A stretch of 6,991 bases of DNA from Patescibacteria group bacterium (GTDB taxonomy: Bacteria; Patescibacteriota; Minisyncoccia; Moranbacterales; UBA1568): NCBI GenBank assembly GCA_030916545.1, contig JAUPWI010000055.1, forward strand, positions 1-6,991. Direction: 5' to 3'. The notes under the pieces were generated by a model that saw only the letters and a program-made list of their open reading frames with translations, was not told the DNA's origin and made no database searches. Position numbers and translations under genes: made by a program. Positions 1 to 4,788 of this stretch are shown piece after piece. Numbering within the stretch: position 1 is the stretch's first letter; every line of letters starts with the position of its first letter.

Positions 1-58
1 GCTATCCGATAGAGAGAAAAGTCGATAAGAGGGAGTGAAGAGGTTTACATACAACCCG

Positions 59-91
59 AAAAGAGACCCGGAACTTCCTAGGGTCTCTTTT
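59..91 (-). terminator. Perfect 11-bp inverted repeat, likely terminator of the GH1 gene
   Basis: Arms at 59-69 (AAAAGAGACCC) and 81-91 (GGGTCTCTTTT) are exactly complementary, with an 11-base spacer that itself contains GGAA-C-TTCC. The repeat starts 2 bases after the GH1 stop codon. Because the outer arms are A-rich on one side and T-rich on the other, it has a terminator shape on both strands and could also stop transcription entering from the left edge. Bases 1-58 show no gene on either strand. Confidence 0.75.
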
Positions 92-93
92 TG

Positions 94-1347
94 TCATTTC
101 TCAATCTCAAGGCTGCTGGTCTTGCAGACTTCCGCGTAGGCGCGGGCGCTCGGGCGGATGGTGCGGGTCTGAGTGGCGTAGTCGATGTGGACGAGTCCGA
201 AACGGAGCCAGTAACCTTTGTCCCATTCGAAATTGTCGAGGAGCGACCAGTAGAAGTATCCACGGACATCGGCTCCGGCAGCGATGGCGCGGTGCAGGGC
301 AGTGAGGGCGGTCGGGATGAATTCCTGACGGAGCGTGTCGGAAGCGTCGGCGATGCCGTTTTCGAGGATGTAGATCGGTTTTTGATAGGGGATGAGCTCG
401 GTTACGGCATGATAGAGTGACTCAGGAGAGTATTCCCAGCCGAAGTCTGTCTGTCGGATATTCTCGTTTTTCCGGAACCAACCGGCGATGCGGTGATGAT
501 TGTAATGGTTGAGCCCGATGAAGTCTTGTGTGTTCCGGATACGAGTGAGGAAGAATTGGTTCCATGCCATGTCGGCACTCCATTTGAGGAGGCGATTCCA
601 CATTGTGTTGTCAGCGGCTTCGAACCAAATATTATGTTTGGCGATACCAATCTGTGAACCTGGGAATCGATTTTTGAGGGCGCGATAGGCGAGTCGGTGT
701 GCATGGATAAGTGCTGATTGTGCACGAAAGAAAGAAATCAATCCATGTTTTTGCGGTGGCCAGGCTCCAGTGAGATAAGCATGAGCAGTATAGACATCGG
801 GCTCATTGAGCGTGATCCAAAAATGTACGTCCATGCCGAGCGCTTTGACAATGATTTCTGTGTAGCGTTCAAAGTATTCCGAGAAACCGGGTGCCATGAC
901 ACCGCCTTTCTCTGCGAGCCAGAGAGGGAGAGTCCAGTTCCAGAGGGTGACGAAAGGTTCCATACCGCGAGCACGGAGGGCGAGGATGACCTGTCGGTAG
1001 TGCTCGATGGCCGCCTCGTCGAATTCACCTTCGCGTGGCTCGATGCGGGACCATTCGATGGAGAAGCGATGCGCATTGTGTCCGAGAGAGGCCGCGAGGT
1101 CAAAGTCGGATTCATATCGAGAATAATGTTCGCAAGCAGCGCCGGAGATATAGGTGTTTGGGTTTGTTGCCTCAGATCGGAATGTGTTCCAATTCGGATT
1201 CCAACTAAAAGTCTGTTCTGACTCACGAGCAAGACGGTCGGCATTGGCTTTTTCCCACTCGCTCCAGTCATTGTGATTGCTGCCTTCGACCTGATGCGAA
1301 GAGGTTGCAGCGCCCCAGAGGAAATCTTTCGGGAATTCGAGTCGCAT
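94..1347 (-). CDS. Glycoside hydrolase family 1 (beta-glucosidase/beta-glycosidase type)
   Basis: Encodes 417 residues of a GH1 retaining beta-glycosidase, an enzyme that removes non-reducing terminal beta-linked glucose, galactose or similar sugars; no signal peptide is seen, so it is probably cytoplasmic. The N-terminal family signature FLWGAATSSHQVEG is at residues 9-22 with glycone-binding Gln19. The acid/base Glu182 is in TLNEP (179-183), the nucleophile Glu329 in ILENG (327-331), and WSLLDNFEWDKGY (367-379) supplies the C-terminal sugar-binding Trp and Glu. The family is usually 440-480 residues, so this is slightly short but not truncated at either end. One oddity: the normally conserved glycone-binding His of the TL-x-H-W-x-LP segment is Asn137. 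The start is set at ATG 1347, where family homology begins; an upstream extension to 1596 would run through a terminator and the next gene. No Shine-Dalgarno and no convincing promoter are seen in the 48 bases between that terminator and the start. Substrate specificity cannot be read from the sequence. Confidence 0.93.
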   Translation of the reverse strand: MRLEFPKDFLWGAATSSHQVEGSNHNDWSEWEKANADRLARESEQTFSWNPNWNTFRSEATNPNTYISGAACEHYSRYESDFDLAASLGHNAHRFSIEWSRIEPREGEFDEAAIEHYRQVILALRARGMEPFVTLWNWTLPLWLAEKGGVMAPGFSEYFERYTEIIVKALGMDVHFWITLNEPDVYTAHAYLTGAWPPQKHGLISFFRAQSALIHAHRLAYRALKNRFPGSQIGIAKHNIWFEAADNTMWNRLLKWSADMAWNQFFLTRIRNTQDFIGLNHYNHHRIAGWFRKNENIRQTDFGWEYSPESLYHAVTELIPYQKPIYILENGIADASDTLRQEFIPTALTALHRAIAAGADVRGYFYWSLLDNFEWDKGYWLRFGLVHIDYATQTRTIRPSARAYAEVCKTSSLEIEK

Positions 1348-1395
1348 AGATATTGAAAGGATACGTATTCTCTCCCAGAGTATCGTGAATCGGGG

Positions 1396-1437
1396 GAAAA
1401 AGAAAGCAGGGACGCTACTCGAGTTGAGTGCGTCCCT
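1396..1437 (-). terminator. Rho-independent terminator of the exported Cys-rich gene
   Basis: On the minus strand an 8-bp stem (1430-1437 with 1408-1415) is extended, past a one-base bulge at 1416, by a 4-bp stem (1426-1429 with 1417-1420) around a 5-base loop. It is followed by a T-rich run covering 1396-1407. It lies 20 bases beyond the stop at 1458 and separates that gene from the GH1 gene. A second small dyad (1454-1459 with 1465-1470, ACCCTC/GAGGGT) overlaps the stop codon itself. Confidence 0.85.
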
Positions 1438-1457
1438 GGTAGAGGGGGGTGATACCC

Positions 1458-1919
1458 TCAATCGGAGGGTGATCCTTCGGATTCGCCGAAACAACCGGCA
1501 GCATTGCACCCAGCCGGGTAGCCGTTTTTTCGGAAATCCTGAATGATGTTGTTGATGCCGGCACCGATGAGCAGCCGGAGCGTGTCGGTTGAACACTCAT
1601 TCGGGTGGGTCTCGACGACTCGTGTGCCGATGCGGCCCTGCTCGTTTTCCCGGTAGCAGGCGAGTGCCATGTCAACTTCGCCGACGGTGAGGTAGCAGAT
1701 GAACCTGGCGGCGTTCTTGTTTTGCGCTGTTGTCGAAACCCAACCAGCGTCCCTGAGACTGCCTTCGTAGAAACAGCAATTGTCCCAGGCCAGCATGGCA
1801 ACCAGATGCACGTTGCCTTGTTGATAGTGGAGCTGTTCCGTCTGGGCTACTGGCAAAGCAGCAACCGCCCGCGCAGAAACCAGCAGGGAGAGGACGAGGG
1901 CGAAGAGTGTATTTTTCAT
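1458..1919 (-). CDS. Exported cysteine-rich protein of unknown function
   Basis: Encodes 153 residues; I do not recognise the family. Residues 1-20 form a typical Sec signal peptide: Lys2, a hydrophobic core at 5-14 and an Ala-Val-Ala cleavage motif ending at 20. The mature part (about 133 residues) has seven cysteines at 48, 49, 75, 88, 109, 138 and 143, including an adjacent Cys-Cys pair; six could form three disulfides, leaving one free. No lipobox, transmembrane segment or known catalytic motif is visible. The ATG is supported by GGAG at 1928-1931, 8 bases upstream, and by a consensus promoter at 1983-2011, which gives a leader of roughly 57 bases. It has its own terminator (1396-1437), so it is monocistronic. 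It diverges from the GT2 gene, which may hint at a cell-envelope role, but that is inference. Signal peptide, RBS, promoter and terminator together make a real gene likely. Confidence 0.72.
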   Translation of the reverse strand: MKNTLFALVLSLLVSARAVAALPVAQTEQLHYQQGNVHLVAMLAWDNCCFYEGSLRDAGWVSTTAQNKNAARFICYLTVGEVDMALACYRENEQGRIGTRVVETHPNECSTDTLRLLIGAGINNIIQDFRKNGYPAGCNAAGCFGESEGSPSD

Positions 1920-1982
1920 TACGTATACTCCAATTTGTAAGTTGCACGAAAAGAATTGTCACGTCTTGTAACGTAACTGGCT

Positions 1983-2011
1983 ATTATAGTATATATTCAG
2001 TTGGAAGTCAA
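1983..2011 (-). promoter_or_regulatory. Sigma70-type promoter of the exported Cys-rich gene
   Basis: Read on the minus strand: -35 TTGACT at 2006-2011, a 17-base spacer, and a perfect -10 TATAAT at 1983-1988. Transcription would start near 1976. The -35 box is back to back with that of the opposite promoter (2024-2029), 12 bases apart. Confidence 0.85.
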
Positions 2012-2023
2012 TAAGAGCAAAAT

Positions 2024-2052
2024 TTGACTTTTTGGCTCAAATTCAGTATTCT
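2024..2052 (+). promoter_or_regulatory. Sigma70-type promoter of the GT2 gene
   Basis: -35 TTGACT at 2024-2029, a 17-base spacer, and -10 TATTCT at 2047-2052. Transcription would start near 2059, giving a leader of about 45 bases to the ATG at 2104. The leader is strongly pyrimidine-rich in its second half. Confidence 0.75.
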
Positions 2053-2103
2053 TGAGATGAATAATTTGTGTGTTTCCCATTTTTTTCTTCTTGCTTTTTT
2101 CTT

Positions 2104-3801
2104 ATGGATCCGAATTTCCGTTTTCCTGACCCGAAATCGACTCAACCGAAAGAGCGGCGGATACAACGGGTATTGGAGATGATTCCGGGAACGTTGACGT
2201 GGACGACCATTCTCGGAATGCCCCTTCTCTCCTATTTTTTCCCGCTCGTGGCGGCCGTGTTCATTATTCTTTTCGATATTTACTGGGTGCATCGGGCGAT
2301 TTATATCTCGCTTCTCTCGGTGTATGGAAATTATCTGGTTTCCGAAGGCAAGCGTATCGATTGGTGGGAGCGCTGCCAGAATACCGTGCACCCGGAACAA
2401 TATGCCATATTGCTTCGGGAGCGCCTTGTACGTCTCGGTGAAAGCCGACGTTCGCTGTCACTGTTTGCCTGGTGGCGCCGGCATCTGATACGAAAGGAAA
2501 TACGACGGATGAAAGATATTCTCCGGGAGACCGAAAATCTGATTCCGATGCGGAAGGAGATCATGGACTGGCGGGAAGTGCTGCATGTCGTATTGTTGCC
2601 GACCGCGGGCGAACCGGCAGAAATCATCGAGCCGGCGATTCAGTCTTTGGCGGAGGCGAATTTTCCGAAGGAGCAGATGATCGTGCTCCTGGCGACGGAA
2701 GAGCGCGAGAATCCAGAAACCCGTATCCCGAAAGTCGAGTATCTGAGTAAGCGTTTTGCAGGTGTTTTCCGTGATTTCTTGGTGACGACGCATGTCGTCG
2801 AGGGGGGTGAGATGAAGTGCAAGGCTTCGAACGCTCGGTTCGCGGCCCGTGAACTGATGAAGTACCTCGATGAGCGGGGTATCGACTATACCCGGGTGAT
2901 TTTTTCGAATTTCGACTGCGATAGCGTGGCGCACCCGGAATATTTCGCCGCGCTCACGCATGCTTATGTCACCGATCCGAAACGCCTGCAGCGGGCGTAT
3001 CAGCCCATCCCGATGTATCACAACAATCTCTGGGACACGGCTGCCGTGGTGCGTCTGGTGGTTACAGGATCGAGCTTCTGGCATCTCTTTCAGAGTACTC
3101 GCCGGCAGATGGTGACTTTTTCGTCACACTCGGAACCGTTCGATACTCTGGTCAGGGTCGGTTTCTGGCCGGTCAACATGATCAGTGAGGACTCGATCAT
3201 CTATTGGAAGTGTCTCGCGTATTTCCATGGGGACTATCAGGTGACGCCGATCCATCTGCCGATATCGCTCGATGCGGTATTGGCTGAGACTTGGTGGAAG
3301 ACCATTCAGAATCAGTACAAGCAGAAGCGCCGCTGGGCCTATGGTATCGAGAATTTTCCCGTGACGATGCGGGCACTCTGGCCGGACCGACTGATCCCGC
3401 TCTTCACGAAGCTCCGCATCTCTTTTGAAATGCTCGAGGGACACTATTCCTGGGCGACGACATCCATGATATTGACCTTCGTCGGGTGGCTGCCGCTGCT
3501 TCTCGGGGGGAATGCGTTCCAAGAAAGCGTGTTGGCGCATAATCTGCCGTTTATGACCAAGACACTCATAACGCTCGGTATGACCGGACTGCTTATCTCC
3601 ATTCCGTTGGCACTGGTCTCTCTGCCGCCTAAGCCCAAGCGCTATCACTGGAGCAAGTATCTCGTCATGTTCTTCCAGTGGATATTTCTTCCCATCGTCG
3701 CCTTTCTTTCAGCCTTTCCGGCTATCGATTCGCAGACGCGGCTTCTGTTCGGGAAGTATTTCGGTGAATTCTGGGTGACGGAAAAGATGCGGAAACAGTA
3801 A
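2104..3801 (+). CDS. Membrane-bound processive-type family 2 glycosyltransferase
   Basis: Encodes 565 residues of an integral membrane GT2 enzyme, which transfers sugar from a nucleotide-sugar donor and probably builds or extends a surface polysaccharide. A hydrophobic stretch at about 28-74 probably makes two membrane segments. The cytoplasmic GT-A domain begins near 152 (VVLLPTAGEP at 153-162, the donor-binding first strand) and has the DxD metal/donor motif D261-C-D263, the ED catalytic-base motif at E352-D353, and QKRRW (397-401), the QxxRW signature of processive synthases such as cellulose and hyaluronan synthases. Three further membrane segments lie at about 443-463, 476-497 and 508-532. 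No PilZ domain is visible. I chose ATG 2104 because the native-looking N-terminus starts there; an in-frame GTG at 2068 would add a Phe-rich stretch only 9 bases after the predicted transcript start. There is no Shine-Dalgarno, only a pyrimidine tract before the ATG. The donor and the product are unknown. Confidence 0.92.
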   Translation: MDPNFRFPDPKSTQPKERRIQRVLEMIPGTLTWTTILGMPLLSYFFPLVAAVFIILFDIYWVHRAIYISLLSVYGNYLVSEGKRIDWWERCQNTVHPEQYAILLRERLVRLGESRRSLSLFAWWRRHLIRKEIRRMKDILRETENLIPMRKEIMDWREVLHVVLLPTAGEPAEIIEPAIQSLAEANFPKEQMIVLLATEERENPETRIPKVEYLSKRFAGVFRDFLVTTHVVEGGEMKCKASNARFAARELMKYLDERGIDYTRVIFSNFDCDSVAHPEYFAALTHAYVTDPKRLQRAYQPIPMYHNNLWDTAAVVRLVVTGSSFWHLFQSTRRQMVTFSSHSEPFDTLVRVGFWPVNMISEDSIIYWKCLAYFHGDYQVTPIHLPISLDAVLAETWWKTIQNQYKQKRRWAYGIENFPVTMRALWPDRLIPLFTKLRISFEMLEGHYSWATTSMILTFVGWLPLLLGGNAFQESVLAHNLPFMTKTLITLGMTGLLISIPLALVSLPPKPKRYHWSKYLVMFFQWIFLPIVAFLSAFPAIDSQTRLLFGKYFGEFWVTEKMRKQ

Positions 3802-3826
3802 ATCTTATCTTCGTCACGGATGTGGG

Positions 3827-3858
3827 CAAAATGAAATCCAGCACGGGGTGTACTGGAT
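3827..3858 (-). terminator. Probable terminator of the 131-residue orphan gene
   Basis: On the minus strand, arms at 3853-3858 and 3836-3841 (ATCCAG/CTGGAT) enclose an inner CAC/GTG pair. They are followed by an imperfect T-rich run (TTTCATTTT, 3827-3835 region). The stem overlaps the first base of the stop codon. The GT2 gene ends at 3801, converging on this site, and shows no T-tailed hairpin of its own on the plus strand. Confidence 0.55.
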
Positions 3859-4253
3859 CAGGGGAGTTCGTGCCACGTCATGGTGACGCAGTCGAATCGC
3901 GTATCGTCCGGTTCGTCAGGGATACGCCAGATAGTCTTTCCCGATGTTCGGCAGACGATGCAAAAATAGGAGCGTGTCTCGCCCGGTCTCGATGTACGAG
4001 ATTCTTTTCTTCGATCGACGGTGGCATGGAGGCATTCGATATGGATAAACCGGGCGTTTCTGAGAGCCCGGAACCGATGCGAGTGCACGAGAAATTCCTG
4101 GTCTGCCGGTCCGATGAGTTCATCGGAATAAAAAAGCTCAACTATGGTGTTGACTGTTCCTCTGGCTGGAGATACTGGTGATTGTGGGAGCCTTCGGAGA
4201 ATTTCTTGTTGTTCCGACGGCCACTCTTTTGGAATGTGCTGTCGTGTGGACAC
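3858..4253 (-). CDS. Orphan protein with a CxxC pair, function unknown
   Basis: Encodes 131 residues, probably cytoplasmic (no signal peptide or membrane segment). I do not recognise a family. There are four cysteines: Cys74, Cys98 and Cys101 as a CxxC pair, and Cys122. With nearby His residues (60, 71, 76, 128) they could bind a metal, but no known zinc-ribbon pattern is complete. The chain is rich in Arg and in acidic residues. Support for a real gene: a GTG start 6 bases after GAGGAG (4260-4265), a near-perfect promoter at 4290-4319, codon choice like the neighbours, and a terminator hairpin at the stop. The leader is about 30 bases. It diverges from the small unit at 4365-4751, and an operator-like dyad covers its -10 box, so it may be regulated, possibly by itself or by its divergent partner. 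Confidence 0.7.
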   Translation of the reverse strand: MSTRQHIPKEWPSEQQEILRRLPQSPVSPARGTVNTIVELFYSDELIGPADQEFLVHSHRFRALRNARFIHIECLHATVDRRKESRTSRPGETRSYFCIVCRTSGKTIWRIPDEPDDTRFDCVTMTWHELP

Positions 4254-4259
4254 GAAATG

Positions 4260-4265
4260 CTCCTC
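4260..4265 (-). promoter_or_regulatory. Shine-Dalgarno site fixing the GTG start at 4253
   Basis: GAGGAG on the minus strand, 6 bases before the GTG. It is the strongest ribosome binding site in the window and decides this non-ATG start over the later in-frame alternatives. Confidence 0.75.
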
Positions 4266-4275
4266 TCTCGGTTTT

Positions 4276-4300
4276 TAAGGTAAGGATGATTTATACCTTA
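4276..4300. promoter_or_regulatory. Operator-like dyad over the -10 box
   Basis: TAAGGTA at 4276-4282 and its exact complement TACCTTA at 4294-4300 form a dyad centred at 4288. It overlaps the -10 (4290-4295) and the start region of the minus-strand promoter. Additional half-site-like copies of TAAGG occur at 4281-4285 and 4304-4308, so the stretch is a cluster of TTAAGG-like words. The arrangement is typical of a repressor-binding site. No regulator can be named. Confidence 0.45.
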
Positions 4301-4319
4301 TTTTAAGGGAATTTGTCAA
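4290..4319 (-). promoter_or_regulatory. Sigma70-type promoter of the 131-residue orphan gene
   Basis: Read on the minus strand: a perfect -35 TTGACA at 4314-4319, an 18-base spacer, and -10 TATAAA at 4290-4295. Transcription would start near 4283. Its -35 box is back to back with that of the plus-strand promoter (4330-4335), 10 bases apart. Confidence 0.8.
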
Positions 4320-4329
4320 TACCCAGGTG

Positions 4330-4358
4330 TTGACGTTTCTTTGTTTCGGTGCTATAAT
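4330..4358 (+). promoter_or_regulatory. Strong sigma70-type promoter of the small unit
   Basis: -35 TTGACG at 4330-4335, a 17-base spacer, and a perfect -10 TATAAT at 4353-4358 preceded by TGC, an extended -10. This is the closest match to consensus in the window. Transcription would start near 4365, giving an RNA of about 385-390 bases up to the terminator at 4751. Confidence 0.88.
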
Positions 4359-4408
4359 AGAAACTAGTTATTTTTACCTGTCTCCGGGCGGAGATGGGAT
4401 TCAACCAG

Positions 4409-4422
4409 CCCTTGAAAGGGGG
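4409..4422 (+). promoter_or_regulatory. Ribosome binding site inside a leader hairpin
   Basis: AAAGGGGG at 4415-4422 is a good Shine-Dalgarno 5 bases before the GTG at 4428. Its GGG pairs with CCC at 4409-4411 in the small hairpin CCCT-TGAA-AGGG, so the site could be partly masked. An upstream hairpin at 4380-4395 lies in the same roughly 63-base leader. Confidence 0.45.
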
Positions 4423-4427
4423 ACAAA

Positions 4428-4631
4428 GTGAGTCAAGTAGAATCAGATGCCGTTCGGGAAGCACGCGTTATCCGGGTCAAGAATGGGTCGCTCGGTCGCA
4501 AGAACATGCCGCCGTTACCTCCGTCGGCGGTCCATTCCGGTGTCGGCTATTGCTTTGGGGCAAAGACCGCTGTCGTGGTTTCGTTCGGGGCGATGGTGCG
4601 ACCTGCATGGAGTGTGCCCGCGCATAGCTGA
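4428..4631 (+). CDS. Possible 67-residue small protein, function unknown
   Basis: GTG start with Shine-Dalgarno AAAGGGGG, ending TGA at 4629-4631. I recognise no family. The N-terminal third is charged (acidic then Arg/Lys-rich, about residues 4-25), followed by a Pro-rich patch MPPLPPS (27-33). A moderately hydrophobic, Gly/Ala/Val-rich stretch follows (about 38-60), too weak to call a membrane segment. There is one Cys (42). Codon choice (CGG, GTC, TCG, CCG) resembles the neighbours. Against it: overlapping open frames at 4394-4627 and 4447-4662 of the same strand, and more than 90 bases of structured sequence after the stop. It is chosen over those because only this frame has a well-placed ribosome binding site. 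It may instead be a chance ORF in a structured RNA. Confidence 0.45.
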   Translation: MSQVESDAVREARVIRVKNGSLGRKNMPPLPPSAVHSGVGYCFGAKTAVVVSFGAMVRPAWSVPAHS

Positions 4632-4694
4632 AACTGCGGCGCTGGAACTGAGAGGCGGGTAGGAGGAGCCTCGCGATTATATTAAGGAGCAACG

Positions 4695-4716
4695 TCACCG
4701 AGGAAACTCTCGGTGA
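4695..4716 (+). terminator. Stable 8-bp hairpin before the main terminator
   Basis: TCACCGAG (4695-4702) pairs exactly with CTCGGTGA (4709-4716) around a 6-base loop. It is followed by TATTTTAG, a poor T-run. It may be a first, weak terminator or a 3'-end protecting structure ahead of the stronger terminator 9 bases later. Confidence 0.5.
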
Positions 4717-4724
4717 TATTTTAG

Positions 4725-4751
4725 AAGGCAGTGCCGTTGGCTGCCTTTTTT
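4725..4751 (+). terminator. Rho-independent terminator of the small unit
   Basis: AAGGCAG (4725-4731) pairs with CTGCCTT (4741-4747) around a 9-base loop, with six T at 4746-4751. It ends the plus-strand unit 38 bases before the recG stop that comes from the other direction. The reverse strand lacks a good T-run, so recG has no clear terminator of its own here. Confidence 0.88.
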
Positions 4752-4788
4752 GTTTGTATGCGGATTATTCTGAGGGGAGCGTCACGGA

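Larger units (their letters stand above)
4365..4751 (+). ncRNA. Short self-contained transcript: structured RNA or mRNA of a small protein
   Basis: Boundaries are inferred from the promoter at 4330-4358 and the terminator at 4725-4751. The RNA contains many local hairpins: 4380-4395 (TCTCC/GGAGA, GGGC loop), 4409-4420 (CCCT/AGGG, TGAA loop), a CCGCCG/CGGCGG pair around 4510-4530, CTTTG/CAAAG at 4553-4565, a GAGGC/GCCTC pair near 4650-4672, and 4695-4716. I compared it by eye with RNase P RNA, tmRNA, 6S and SRP RNA and found none of their conserved blocks. All three forward frames are open across roughly 4450-4625, which fits either a G+C-rich structured RNA or one real small ORF with shadows. 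The 67-codon ORF at 4428 is the alternative reading, and both could hold for a dual-function RNA. Confidence 0.45.

Noticed and set aside
718..1221. Plus-strand open frame of 167 codons
   Set aside because: It lies antisense inside the GH1 gene, has no promoter or RBS and no recognisable protein features; a shadow frame.
1348..1596. N-terminal extension of the GH1 frame by 83 codons to 1596
   Set aside because: It would pass through the strong terminator at 1396-1437 and overlap the coding region of the exported Cys-rich gene; GH1 homology begins at the ATG at 1347.
94..1919. Alternative genetic code with TGA as glycine
   Set aside because: The GH1, Cys-rich and orphan frames end in TGA at or directly before terminator hairpins, and the large genes are full length with standard stops.
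2068..2103. GTG start adding 12 residues to the GT2 protein
   Set aside because: The added stretch is Phe/Cys-rich, lies about 9 bases after the predicted transcript start and has no RBS; ATG 2104 is preferred, though not proved.
2057..2185. Short leader-peptide-like frame starting ATG 2057, overlapping the GT2 start
   Set aside because: Its ATG falls at or before the predicted transcription start, there is no RBS, and most of it overlaps GT2 coding sequence.
2458..3084. Minus-strand open frame of 208 codons
   Set aside because: Antisense to the catalytic domain of the GT2 gene, without initiation signals; a shadow of a well-supported gene.
4477..4698. Minus-strand 73-codon frame
   Set aside because: Starts at a GTG without RBS or promoter, inside a region with a clear plus-strand promoter and terminator.
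4365..4751. RNase P RNA, tmRNA, 6S or SRP RNA
   Set aside because: The conserved GAGGAAAGUCC block and the distal RNase P block are absent, there is no tRNA-like 3' end or tag-peptide ending, and no 6S- or SRP-type core was seen.
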